The notes under the pieces are model-generated. The model made no database searches, had not been told where the DNA came from, and saw only the letters and a program-made list of their open reading frames with translations. From Vibrio sp. VB16 (GTDB taxonomy: Bacteria > Pseudomonadota > Gammaproteobacteria > Enterobacterales > Vibrionaceae), in NCBI RefSeq assembly GCF_015594925.2, contig NZ_CP087590.1, positions 2,976,001 to 3,040,000 of the forward strand: DNA of 64,000 bases. Direction: 5' to 3'. Position 1 is the stretch's first letter, and each line of letters opens with the position of its first letter. The position numbers and the translations under genes are program-made. Positions 18,410 through 26,862 of the stretch are shown one piece after another.

Positions 18410-18724
18410 TTAATGTGTCTGCAAGGACATTTCTATATCATGATAAGGGATAGAATCACCAAAGGCACTGCATTCATCATCTGTGTTGTGCAAACGTAAA
18501 TAGACAGATTCCACCCCTAACCGCGAAAGAACATCCTTAACTTGCTCAAGAGATGAAAAATGCATCGGTTCTCCATCTTTGTGAACGGGTTCCAATTTAT
18601 GCTTGTATTCCACCGCAAGTAGATAATTTGACAGATCTTCACAACCAATGACATACAATTTCGGCGCAATATGTTTCCCAGAATGATCGGCATGTAACCA
18701 GTGTTCGAGCTGAATCTTTTGCAT
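18410..18724 (-). CDS. Small conserved protein of unknown function (possibly DUF6482)
   Basis: A 104-residue acidic, soluble protein without signal peptide or membrane segment. Visible features are LYVIGCEDLSNYLLAVEYKH in the first half and an SLEQVKDVLSRLGVESVYLR helix-strand in the second. It reminds me of the DUF6482 group of small gammaproteobacterial proteins, but I cannot verify that. A very strong ribosome-binding site, AGGAGG, lies six bases before the ATG. Two unrelated small genes in the mutH-vpsR interval of other vibrios occupy this position. Confidence 0.6.
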   Translation of the reverse strand: MQKIQLEHWLHADHSGKHIAPKLYVIGCEDLSNYLLAVEYKHKLEPVHKDGEPMHFSSLEQVKDVLSRLGVESVYLRLHNTDDECSAFGDSIPYHDIEMSLQTH

Positions 18725-19184
18725 AGGATCCTCCTTTATTCATACTAAGCTTAGACCAGACTGCAACATTTTCTAATCATTCTTATTTTTCCAAGATGAA
18801 ACCTGTTCAATATATTCAATAAAACAGTATCAAAAACAATTGATTTATAACATCGTCATCAACACTGACCACTCAAAAATCATGTGCATTTGCATCGCTA
18901 AAGCCACGCATAAATTTTAATTTAAATTAACTTATCCTATTGAATAATAAGAATATTAATGATTTTTTAATATTCAATACACTGATAATTAAGATACGAT
19001 TCATGCCTATCTAGAGGAAATAACATAAGCACTTGTTCGCTCATGTATTATTAAATCGATAGGTACATTGGTTTAAAAAATAGAGATGATGCTTAGGACT
19101 AAAGTCGTACTGGTATCTAAACATAAGCAATCAAAAAACGTTTCTCTACATTAGTTATTCTTACGTACATTTGAAAATTGGAAC
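18725..19184. other. AT-rich spacer with hairpin
   Basis: About 460 bases without a plausible gene. It contains a perfect inverted repeat of 9-base arms, GAATATTAA (18951-18959) and TTAATATTC (18967-18975), entirely A/T except the outer G/C pair. It must include the promoter of the 104-residue gene near its left end. No further signal is recognised. Confidence 0.35.
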
Positions 19185-19217
19185 GGGGGAAGCCTACCAA
19201 AAGCTAGAGCTCCCCCC
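19185..19217 (-). terminator. Probable terminator of the small operon beside vpsR
   Basis: On the minus strand a GGGGGGAGCT / GGCTTCCCCC stem (one G-U pair) follows the 83-residue gene by a few bases. Only a weak, interrupted T run follows, so termination is plausible rather than certain. Confidence 0.5.
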
Positions 19218-19222
19218 AACCT

Positions 19223-19474
19223 CTACGTGACAATTCGAGAACGGTGTACGCGACGAAGATGACGGATACGACGTTCAACGATGACATGGCTAGGTTGACT
19301 GTAACCAATAGTACGACCGTCAGTTTCAAGGCCGATATCCTTTAGTAGGTGTGCACTCTCCCAAGGGATATCATATACAGAACGGCGTAGCTTTCGTTTC
19401 CATACTCTTTCTTCTCTTTTCAGATCGGCTTTAACAAGAAGAACAGCAAGGTGTAAATAAATAGAACGACTCAT
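19223..19474 (-). CDS. Small basic DUF1127-like protein
   Basis: An 83-residue, very basic protein (RVWKRKLRRS, RRIRHLRRVHRSR) without cysteines. The segment LRRSVYDIPWESAHLLKDIG followed by LETDGR resembles the DUF1127 pattern 'R..L..L....L.DIGL.R'. DUF1127 proteins are small and in several bacteria affect phosphate or stress gene expression, possibly by binding RNA; no role is known here. GGAG stands seven bases before the ATG. It follows a 36-residue ORF and probably shares its transcript. Confidence 0.65.
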   Translation of the reverse strand: MSRSIYLHLAVLLVKADLKREERVWKRKLRRSVYDIPWESAHLLKDIGLETDGRTIGYSQPSHVIVERRIRHLRRVHRSRIVT

Positions 19475-19585
19475 ATTTTTTCTCCAGTATCTCTGCTGGG
19501 AAAAATAACATCTTAATGGGGAATAATTGAAAGGTTCCCTATTTAGCTGCTATCTTTCCGCAGCCTTATAAGGTTTACGGACTAG

Positions 19586-19696
19586 TTAGTTATCAGATAG
19601 ATCTATTCGCAAATCAACCGCATGAGTTGCTGACATGGTTTGCGTTTTTAAGATCACAGAAGCGCAACAAAAATGAATTCGTTTTAACTGTTTCAT
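19586..19696 (-). CDS. Candidate 36-residue small protein or leader peptide
   Basis: A short ORF beginning MKQLKRIHFCCASV and ending VDLRIDLSDN. The case rests on signals: a perfect AGGAGG ribosome-binding site six bases before the ATG, a promoter at 19761-19788 and a palindrome over the expected transcription start. The N-terminal half is basic with a Cys-Cys pair, the C-terminal half acidic. The 83-residue gene starts 111 bases downstream on the same strand, with a GCTGC/GCAGC hairpin in between. It may be a real small protein or a regulatory leader peptide. I recognise no homologue. Confidence 0.5.
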   Translation of the reverse strand: MKQLKRIHFCCASVILKTQTMSATHAVDLRIDLSDN

Positions 19697-19738
19697 ATCG
19701 CGCCTCCTATCTAACTAATTAATCCAATTAAGAAATGT

Positions 19739-19754
19739 GTGAACTTCAGTTCAC
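19739..19754. promoter_or_regulatory. Operator-like palindrome GTGAAC-TTCA-GTTCAC
   Basis: A perfect 6-base-arm inverted repeat placed just downstream of the -10 box of the small operon, across its expected start site. This is the usual position for a repressor operator. It is not a CRP site (the TGTGA/TCAC halves are eight bases apart, not six). Confidence 0.5.
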
Positions 19755-19760
19755 GGTGAA

Positions 19761-19788
19761 ATTGTAACCAAATTGTTTATTTCTTCAA
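19761..19788 (-). promoter_or_regulatory. Sigma-70 promoter of the 36-residue/83-residue operon
   Basis: On the minus strand TTGAAG (19788-19783), a 16-base spacer and TACAAT (19766-19761). It reads toward the small ORF at 19696 and lies about 65 bases upstream of its ATG. Confidence 0.5.
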
Positions 19789-19956
19789 CCCTTTATTTAA
19801 TTAAATTATAAAATATAACTAATATCTCTAAATTTTAACGACTTATAGAAATCATCACAACTTATTACACCATGTACGTATGAGTATCCAGAGTAATATA
19901 CTACCCTAATAAATCTCAGTGCCATTTACATGAAAATGGGGATCTAATATAACCAA

Positions 19957-19982
19957 GATTCCCGTTTCCACAGGAATGACGA
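19957..19982. repeat. Possible REP-like palindromic unit
   Basis: GATTCCCGTTTCCACAGGAA, followed by TGAC, resembles the 'ATTCCCG...CGGGAATGACG' intergenic palindromes common in gammaproteobacteria, in a decayed form. It follows the vpsR stop codon. The stem is imperfect. Confidence 0.35.
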
Positions 19983-20047
19983 AGTATTTGGCACTAACCG
20001 AACAGCATTACATCTTAGTACGCGCCATTTATTACGAAGAATAAAAA

Positions 20048-21376
20048 CTACATAGCTTCAGTTATCAGGTTATGTTTATTGAGTAATCTGTACATAGTCG
20101 CTCTCGATACTCCTAGTTCTTTTGCAGCAGGTGATACCTGCCCATCATGCGACTCTAGTACATATATCAAGGCGTCTTTTTCTGCATTCTCGCGAATAAT
20201 TTTCAGACTACGTTTACCACTTGATATCTGTGGTAAATCCAGTTGTGGTAATTCGATAATATCGCTGTCAGACATCAACACAGCGCGTTTTATCTGATTC
20301 ATAAGCTCTCTTACATTTCCAGGCCAATGATATTGAGTCAATGCCTTAACCGCTTCGTCTGAAAAGTCTTTTGCCTGCGCGTTGTACTCTTTGGAGTACT
20401 CCTGCAAAAACTGTTTAGCTAAAATGCCAATGTCTCCCGCTCTTTCTTTAAGACTGGGAACGTTAATTCTTAAGACATTAATATAATGATACAGCTCGTC
20501 ATTAAAATCCTTATCAACCAATGCTTTTTCAATATCAGAGCTATATGCTGCCAATATTCTTACGTTAAGTTGTTTATTACCGTCGACAGTGTCTATCTTT
20601 CCTTCTTGCATAAAGCGCAAAAGGTTACGCTGCTGTGAGCGTGGTAACGTTAAGATGTCATTAAGAAAAAGCGTACCTTCATTCGCCTTTTCCAAGAAGC
20701 ATTCCACGCCTTCTTCCGTGCCAATACCAAATATTTCTTCTTGCATTCTTGCTTCTGAAAGCGCACCACAGTTAACCGTAATGAATGATTCTTTAGAACG
20801 TGCCGACATATTATGTATCGCTTTTGCTACGCTCTCTTTACCTGAACCATTCTCACCGTAGATAAGAATACTGACATCTGTGGAACCGATTCGCCTCACT
20901 TGTTCTCTAAGGCGCTTAATAGATACCGATTCACCGGAAATCCCCATGTCTTTAGTGCTACCAAAATTAGGCCATACTTTTTTCTCTAATTTAAGCATCC
21001 CCAATTGGTGCCCTATCGTACTCATAAGCTGAGCATCTGGGATAGGAGAGGTAAAAAAATCAATACAAAAGTTAACGATGAACTGACAAATAGTGTCAGA
21101 CCCAATTTGCGACTCTCTAATAAAAGCAATCCAACGAACATGCTTGTGACTGCTAACTAAGTTGGCAATGCCATTTAAGCTGAATTCATCCTGACTTAAA
21201 TCGACAATACCAATACAGGGGCCGATTTCATGTAAAAGTGTATCGGCCTTACGTAAGTCGCCACATCTTTGACATTGCCAACCAGCTTGTTCTAATACAG
21301 ATAACCAAGGTTCGTGCTTACCGCTTACCACTACGAGTGAGCCGGGGACAGAATCCATACGGAATTGAGTTCCCAT
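20048..21376 (-). CDS. vpsR: VpsR, biofilm-matrix master regulator (NtrC-like)
   Basis: In V. cholerae VpsR binds c-di-GMP and activates vps polysaccharide genes, working with sigma-70 rather than sigma-54. The 442 residues have an atypical receiver domain with Asp59 (GIVDLSQDEF), an AAA+ domain (Walker A GENGSGKE, 174-181) and a Fis-type C-terminal HTH (PAAKELGVSRATMYRLLNKH). The GAFTGA sigma-54 loop is absent: GIGTEEGVEC stands there (217-226), and Walker B reads LFLNDI instead of LFLDEI. Both fit a sigma-54-independent activator. I start at ATG 21376 (AAGGGA six bases upstream), not the adjacent TTG. Confidence 0.93.
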   Translation of the reverse strand: MGTQFRMDSVPGSLVVVSGKHEPWLSVLEQAGWQCQRCGDLRKADTLLHEIGPCIGIVDLSQDEFSLNGIANLVSSHKHVRWIAFIRESQIGSDTICQFIVNFCIDFFTSPIPDAQLMSTIGHQLGMLKLEKKVWPNFGSTKDMGISGESVSIKRLREQVRRIGSTDVSILIYGENGSGKESVAKAIHNMSARSKESFITVNCGALSEARMQEEIFGIGTEEGVECFLEKANEGTLFLNDILTLPRSQQRNLLRFMQEGKIDTVDGNKQLNVRILAAYSSDIEKALVDKDFNDELYHYINVLRINVPSLKERAGDIGILAKQFLQEYSKEYNAQAKDFSDEAVKALTQYHWPGNVRELMNQIKRAVLMSDSDIIELPQLDLPQISSGKRSLKIIRENAEKDALIYVLESHDGQVSPAAKELGVSRATMYRLLNKHNLITEAM

Positions 21377-21556
21377 CAAAAATCCCTTATTGTTTTATGA
21401 GAATTACATTCAAACAAAGGGTTCAATATTCGAACCGCTAAGCCAGTCCTTACATTATCAAGACATTCGCTACAATTTACTGTCTCATTATTAAGACATA
21501 GCACATGTAAGCATTCCGTCAAGTTATGCATACATTTTTAGAACTAGTATCACATT

Positions 21557-21588
21557 AAAAAGCCCGCTCATTTGAGCGGGCTTTTTTT
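21557..21588 (-). terminator. Rho-independent terminator after acnB
   Basis: AAAAAGCCCGCTCA and TGAGCGGGCTTTTTTT arms with a two-base loop; A and T tracts on both sides. It stands 20 bases beyond the acnB stop. Confidence 0.92.
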
Positions 21589-21607
21589 AGCTAAATCAGC
21601 GAGTTTT

Positions 21608-24205
21608 CTATGCTGGTTCTTGGAAAATCACCGTATCCGCTTTTTTCGTATACTGACCCATTTTATGGAAGTTCAAGTAACGGTAGGTATCTGATGCTGT
21701 TGCATCAAGCTGTTTAGCATATTCGAGATACTCTTCCTTAGTCGGAATTTTACCTAATATTGCACCCACAGCGGCGAGTTCAGCGGAAGCCAAGTAGACG
21801 TTTGCTCCTGTACCTAAACGGTTAGGGAAGTTACGAGTAGAGGTAGACATGACCGTTGCATCATCTGCAACACGTGCCTGGTTTCCCATACAGAGTGAAC
21901 AACCCGGAGTTTCAATACGCACCCCTGCTCGACCAAAAATACCATAGTACCCTTCTTCCGTAAGTTGGTCTTTATCCATCTTAGTCGGTGGTGCAATCCA
22001 TAGCCGAGTATCAAGTTGCCCCGTATAATTGTCCAAGAGCTTACCAGCAGCACGAAAATGACCAATGTTAGTCATACATGAGCCAATAAAGACTTCGTCA
22101 ATCTCTGTGCCTTGTACGTCTGATAACACACGAGCATCATCCGGGTCATTCGGAGCACAAAGAATGGGCTCACTGATGTCCGCAAGGTCAATCTCTATTA
22201 CATGCGTATATTCTGCATCGCTATCCGCTTCCATCAACTCAGGGTTTGCAACCCACTCTTCCATCGACTTAATACGGCGCTCTATAGTACGACGATCGCC
22301 ATAGCCTTCTGAAATCATCCACTTAAGCATAACAATGTTCGAACTGAGATATTCAGAAATCGACTCTTTGGACAACTTAACCGTACAACCAGCAGCTGAA
22401 CGTTCAGCTGAGGCATCAGACAATTCAAATGCTTGTTCTACTGAAAGATGATCAACACCCTCAATTTCAAGCACCCGGCCTGAGAATTCATTGACCTTAC
22501 CTGCTTTTTCAACCGTCAATAGTCCCTGCTTAATTCCGTAGTAAGGGATAGCATGAACCAAATCACGTAACGTGATTCCTGGCTGTATTTCACCTTTAAA
22601 ACGTACCAAAATAGATTCAGGCATATCCAACGGCATAACACCCGTTGCAGCAGCAAATGCAACCAAACCAGAACCTGCAGGGAAAGAGATACCTAGAGGG
22701 AAACGTGTATGAGAATCACCGCCAGTACCAACTGTATCAGGCAGTAACATCCGGTTTAGCCATGAGTGAATTACACCATCGCCAGGACGTAAAGAGACAC
22801 CTGCACGATTCATAATAAAATCTGGCAACGTATGATGCGTATTCACATCAATCGGCTTTGGATACGCGGATGTATGGCAGAATGATTGCATCACTAAATC
22901 AGCTGAGAAGCCTAAACACGCCAAGTCTTTGAGTTCATCACGAGTCATCGGGCCTGTCGTATCTTGCGATCCAACCGTTGTCATCTTAGGCTCACAATAC
23001 GTCCCAGGACGAACACCATCTATACCGCACGCTTTACCAACCATTTTTTGAGCTAACGAATAACCTTTACCCGTGTCCACAACCTCTACAGGTCGGCGGA
23101 ATACGTCTGAAGTATCGAGACCTAGCGATACACGAGCACGATCTGTTAGTCCGCGACCGATGATAAGTGGGATACGGCCACCGGCACGAACTTCATCGAT
23201 TAACACGTCCGTCTTCAATTCAAATTCAGCTAAAACTTCACCACTTTCATGACTCTTCACCTGACCTTCAAATGGATAAACGTCGATTACATCACCCATA
23301 TTAAGCTTGGAAACATCAACCTCTATTGGTAGAGCACCTGCATCTTCCATTGTATTAAAGAAGATAGGTGCAATTTTACCACCAAGGCAATAACCGCCTG
23401 CTTTCTTATTCGGAACGTTAGGAATATCATCCCCCATGAACCAAAGTACTGAGTTAGTTGCCGACTTACGCGAAGATCCGGTACCCACAACATCACCAAC
23501 ATAGACTAATTGATGACCTTTTTCTTTTAGAACTTCGATCTGCTTGATAGGACCAATTGTCCCTGCAGCATCGGGATTTATGCCTTCACGCGCATTTTTT
23601 AGCATCGCCAAAGCATGAAGAGGTATGTCAGGACGAGACCATGCATCGGGGGCTGGTGAAAGGTCATCCGTATTCGTTTCACCGGTTACTTTAAACACCG
23701 TTAAGGTGACTTTTTCTTGTAGTTTAGGTTTTGATAAAAACCATTCAGCTTCAGCCCAAGAGGTAAGCACCTGTTTAGCGTACTTATTTCCTGATTTTGC
23801 TTTTTCTTCAACATCATAGAATGAATCAAACATTAGCAAAGTATGCGAAAGTGCTTTCGCGGCAATTGGAGCCAAACCTTCGTCGTCTAGAAATCCGATA
23901 AGAGAATCAATGTTATAACCGCCTTGCATTGTTCCAAGCAGTTCGGTGGCTTTCTCTTTGCTTATTAACGAGGAAAATACTTCACCTTTAGCAAGTGCCG
24001 TTAAGAAACCTGCTTTTACATAAGCGGCTTCATCTACACCAGGTGGAATTCTGTTTTCAAAAAGATCAAGAATAATGGATTCTTCACCCTTTGGTGGGTT
24101 CTTTACAAGTTCTACTAGTGCAGTAACTTGTTCAGCATTTAGGGGTTGAGCAACAACTCCCTCAGCAGCACGCTCTTCGACGTGTTTACGATAGGCTTCA
24201 AGCAC
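21608..24205 (-). CDS. acnB: Aconitate hydratase B
   Basis: TCA-cycle aconitase, also able to hydrate 2-methyl-cis-aconitate; apo-AcnB can bind mRNA in E. coli. The 865-residue protein has the AcnB-specific N-terminal HEAT-like domain (MLEAYRKHVEERAAEGVVAQ) and the cluster cysteines in AGGYCLGGK-type swivel sequence and in FIGSCMTNIGHFRAAGK and ETPGCSLCMGNQARV. The start is GTG, with AGAGGA seven bases upstream. The gene stands alone between terminators, with 243 bases of upstream DNA. Confidence 0.97.
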   Translation of the reverse strand: MLEAYRKHVEERAAEGVVAQPLNAEQVTALVELVKNPPKGEESIILDLFENRIPPGVDEAAYVKAGFLTALAKGEVFSSLISKEKATELLGTMQGGYNIDSLIGFLDDEGLAPIAAKALSHTLLMFDSFYDVEEKAKSGNKYAKQVLTSWAEAEWFLSKPKLQEKVTLTVFKVTGETNTDDLSPAPDAWSRPDIPLHALAMLKNAREGINPDAAGTIGPIKQIEVLKEKGHQLVYVGDVVGTGSSRKSATNSVLWFMGDDIPNVPNKKAGGYCLGGKIAPIFFNTMEDAGALPIEVDVSKLNMGDVIDVYPFEGQVKSHESGEVLAEFELKTDVLIDEVRAGGRIPLIIGRGLTDRARVSLGLDTSDVFRRPVEVVDTGKGYSLAQKMVGKACGIDGVRPGTYCEPKMTTVGSQDTTGPMTRDELKDLACLGFSADLVMQSFCHTSAYPKPIDVNTHHTLPDFIMNRAGVSLRPGDGVIHSWLNRMLLPDTVGTGGDSHTRFPLGISFPAGSGLVAFAAATGVMPLDMPESILVRFKGEIQPGITLRDLVHAIPYYGIKQGLLTVEKAGKVNEFSGRVLEIEGVDHLSVEQAFELSDASAERSAAGCTVKLSKESISEYLSSNIVMLKWMISEGYGDRRTIERRIKSMEEWVANPELMEADSDAEYTHVIEIDLADISEPILCAPNDPDDARVLSDVQGTEIDEVFIGSCMTNIGHFRAAGKLLDNYTGQLDTRLWIAPPTKMDKDQLTEEGYYGIFGRAGVRIETPGCSLCMGNQARVADDATVMSTSTRNFPNRLGTGANVYLASAELAAVGAILGKIPTKEEYLEYAKQLDATASDTYRYLNFHKMGQYTKKADTVIFQEPA

Positions 24206-24448
24206 GACTTCTTCCTCTCATTACGGTTTGTATATAAAAAACAAACATCCTTGGAAATATGGCTTACCACCATTTTTAGTGTTGATTTGTCCCAAAACAT
24301 CAACAGTGGCAATGGCCAAACTGTGCGTAGAGAATAGCAAATTTAACGAAAAATTAAAATCTAATCAATTTGACCAACATAGCAACTTACGACTAAAGTT
24401 CTACTAAAAATCATTAACAAACTTTAATCTTTAAAGGGCAATACAACA

Positions 24449-26797
24449 TCAATATGTATGGCCCACAATCAAGTAATACGACTGGTAATTATCTTCTGTC
24501 AAACCATATGCAAACACAATTGGTCCTATGGGAGACGCAACACCAGCAAACACAGATCCTGCGGTATAAAGAGGCGCATCAGAAAAAGAGATGTCGGTAT
24601 CTGACCACACTCCGCCATATTCTAGGGACGCGCCAAAGTAGACAGGCGCCGTAAATAGGCCAAAATCATTCTCAAACCATTTATATCGATAAACGATACT
24701 GCTAAAAAGTAGATTTTCCCCCACTAAACTGTCTCTAGAGACACCAGATAGTCGTAAAAAACCACCGAGTTCTTTAGGCTGGATAGGTGGATTGTTGCCC
24801 GTTTTATCCTCAACTAAGCCATATTCGAGACCCGCAACAAAGGTGTGCTTATCAATACTAAATGCACCACGTACTTTGGTTGAAATCTCATGAACCGTAT
24901 CATTGCTGTATTCAATTACATCACCTCCACCAGTGTCCGATATGGAACGTCCACGTACGCTGTCATCAGAGATAAAATATTCTAAATCAATAAGAAAACC
25001 GGAAGTGGGTAGGCTATAATCATCCAATGTGTCCAGTCGAAAACGAGCAAAAGGGCCTTGGCGAGTGTAGTTAACGTCACCAAAAACAGGCAGTGTCGTT
25101 AGGTTGGCTTCACCATCTATATATCGAAAGCCAACATAAGTAGAATGCCAAAATTTAGGCTGATACCCTAATGCGGCTTCAAGCGTCAAATCAGTATAAG
25201 TCGTCGATAGTGAGTTCTCTGTCATATCTAAAGAACTGCCCGATCCAAACCCCTCTACGGGTGTGTTTTTTTTATCTTTACTATACGTAACGCTAGCTAA
25301 GCTTATTATATTAGGATTAAACAGAAACGGAGATGTCCATACCAAGGCGATTCTTCTATCTGTTCCTAAGTCCAAATTAAGCTTTAACTCGGCACCCGCA
25401 CTATTCAAACCAGTAAAATTGGTCGACACACCAAGAGAATATTGACTATCGGAAGTGAAATCTTCTTCTAGGAAAAAGCGGAAATTCATATAATTAGGAC
25501 CCCACCCTTTCTCTTTTATATCAACAACTAAATTGGTTTCATCGTTGTCTGTTTCAAAATGATAGGTGACCGTTTCAAATCGGTCTAGGGCATAAAGATT
25601 ACGAACTTTTTTCTCCATTACTTCTGTTGGTATCTTTTCACCCGTTTGAATACCGAGTCTGTTGAGAACCAAACGATCATCGTAATGTGAATTATTATTA
25701 AGGGTAATACGATCAATGACCAGTTCATCACCATAAGTCAGCGTTCGTCTAGCCTCTTCTTTTTCGTCAATATAGTTTTGGTACTGAGACGTGGATATTG
25801 AATAACGAGACAGCTTCTCTTTTTCCTTGAAGGCAATGTCATAGCCTCGGATATAAGCCTCCGGCATTTTATCAAATTCCATCGTATCCATGTTGCCAAC
25901 AGAAGGACTTAACAATGTATCTTGCTCGGTCAATAATTTTATCTGTTCATCCGTTGTCCGTCGGACAAGGTAGTTTGAAAGTTGGCCACCAACTGCGACA
26001 AAATTTTCTATCTCGTCTTCATTATAATATTCGCTGCTAATATCGACGGCGATAACGATATCTGCACCCATCGCTTTTGCAAGACCAATTGGCATGTTGT
26101 TAGTCACACCACCATCAACGAGTAACTTTCCATCTATTTCATAAGGAGGCAACGCCCCTGGTACGGACATACTTGCCATCATTGCATCGGTTAATAAACC
26201 TTTATCAATAACTACTTCTTCTAGTTTAACGATATCGGTGGCCACGGCACGATACTTAAGAGGCAGTTGATCAAAAGAGTCAAATTTAGGCAGATTACCG
26301 GAGGTTTCTCTCAGTATCTCCATCATCCCCTGCCCCTGAACAACACCTTTTGGGGAGCGAAACTCTCCAAAACCAACACCTAGGTCAGCATTAATCTGAT
26401 AGTGATCTTCATGAATTTTTTCTATGACTCTTCTTTCGCTTCGATCAACCCTATCTCGATAACCGCTGTTCCATTCTGTTGAATAGATAAGCGATTCGAT
26501 CTCATCTGCACTCATGCCTGTCGCGTAGAGTCCACCAACATACGCGCCCATACTCGTACCAGTAATAATATCTACTGGTATATGCATTTCTTCCAGAGCT
26601 TTAAGTACACCGATGTGCGCGGCACCTTTTGCGCCACCTCCGGCTAATACAACGGCGATGGTGGGACGTTTAACTTTACCTGTGGTGTCCTCATTTGATG
26701 CTGGCATACTCTCACCTTTGGCTAATGCCAACGGTGAGAAAATCGAACTCATCACAGTAACAATGATAGAACAACAAAACAGGCGTACATTTTCCAC
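24449..26797 (-). CDS. Patatin-like phospholipase with POTRA and BamA-type barrel (type Vd-like)
   Basis: A 782-residue outer-membrane protein of the PlpD group: a patatin lipase fused to a secretion barrel. A signal peptide (about 1-26) is followed by the patatin domain with oxyanion GGGAKGAAHIG (53-63), nucleophile Ser82 in GTSMG and Asp228 in DGG. A POTRA-like segment (ELVIDRITLNNNSHYDDRLV) follows, then a surface-antigen barrel to the terminal HTY. The start is GTG with AAAGGA six bases upstream. The substrate is unknown. It lies between acnB and mrcB, an arrangement I recall from V. cholerae. Confidence 0.88.
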   Translation of the reverse strand: MENVRLFCCSIIVTVMSSIFSPLALAKGESMPASNEDTTGKVKRPTIAVVLAGGGAKGAAHIGVLKALEEMHIPVDIITGTSMGAYVGGLYATGMSADEIESLIYSTEWNSGYRDRVDRSERRVIEKIHEDHYQINADLGVGFGEFRSPKGVVQGQGMMEILRETSGNLPKFDSFDQLPLKYRAVATDIVKLEEVVIDKGLLTDAMMASMSVPGALPPYEIDGKLLVDGGVTNNMPIGLAKAMGADIVIAVDISSEYYNEDEIENFVAVGGQLSNYLVRRTTDEQIKLLTEQDTLLSPSVGNMDTMEFDKMPEAYIRGYDIAFKEKEKLSRYSISTSQYQNYIDEKEEARRTLTYGDELVIDRITLNNNSHYDDRLVLNRLGIQTGEKIPTEVMEKKVRNLYALDRFETVTYHFETDNDETNLVVDIKEKGWGPNYMNFRFFLEEDFTSDSQYSLGVSTNFTGLNSAGAELKLNLDLGTDRRIALVWTSPFLFNPNIISLASVTYSKDKKNTPVEGFGSGSSLDMTENSLSTTYTDLTLEAALGYQPKFWHSTYVGFRYIDGEANLTTLPVFGDVNYTRQGPFARFRLDTLDDYSLPTSGFLIDLEYFISDDSVRGRSISDTGGGDVIEYSNDTVHEISTKVRGAFSIDKHTFVAGLEYGLVEDKTGNNPPIQPKELGGFLRLSGVSRDSLVGENLLFSSIVYRYKWFENDFGLFTAPVYFGASLEYGGVWSDTDISFSDAPLYTAGSVFAGVASPIGPIVFAYGLTEDNYQSYYLIVGHTY

Positions 26798-26862
26798 ATT
26801 AAATCCTTTTACATATCGGAAAAATCAAACAGATAATACAATGACTATAAAGCATCCCATTG

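Noticed and set aside
19739..19754. CRP site or Gram-positive-type LexA box
   Set aside because: Half-site spacing does not fit CRP (eight instead of six bases), and vibrio LexA is expected to use CTGT-N8-ACAG.
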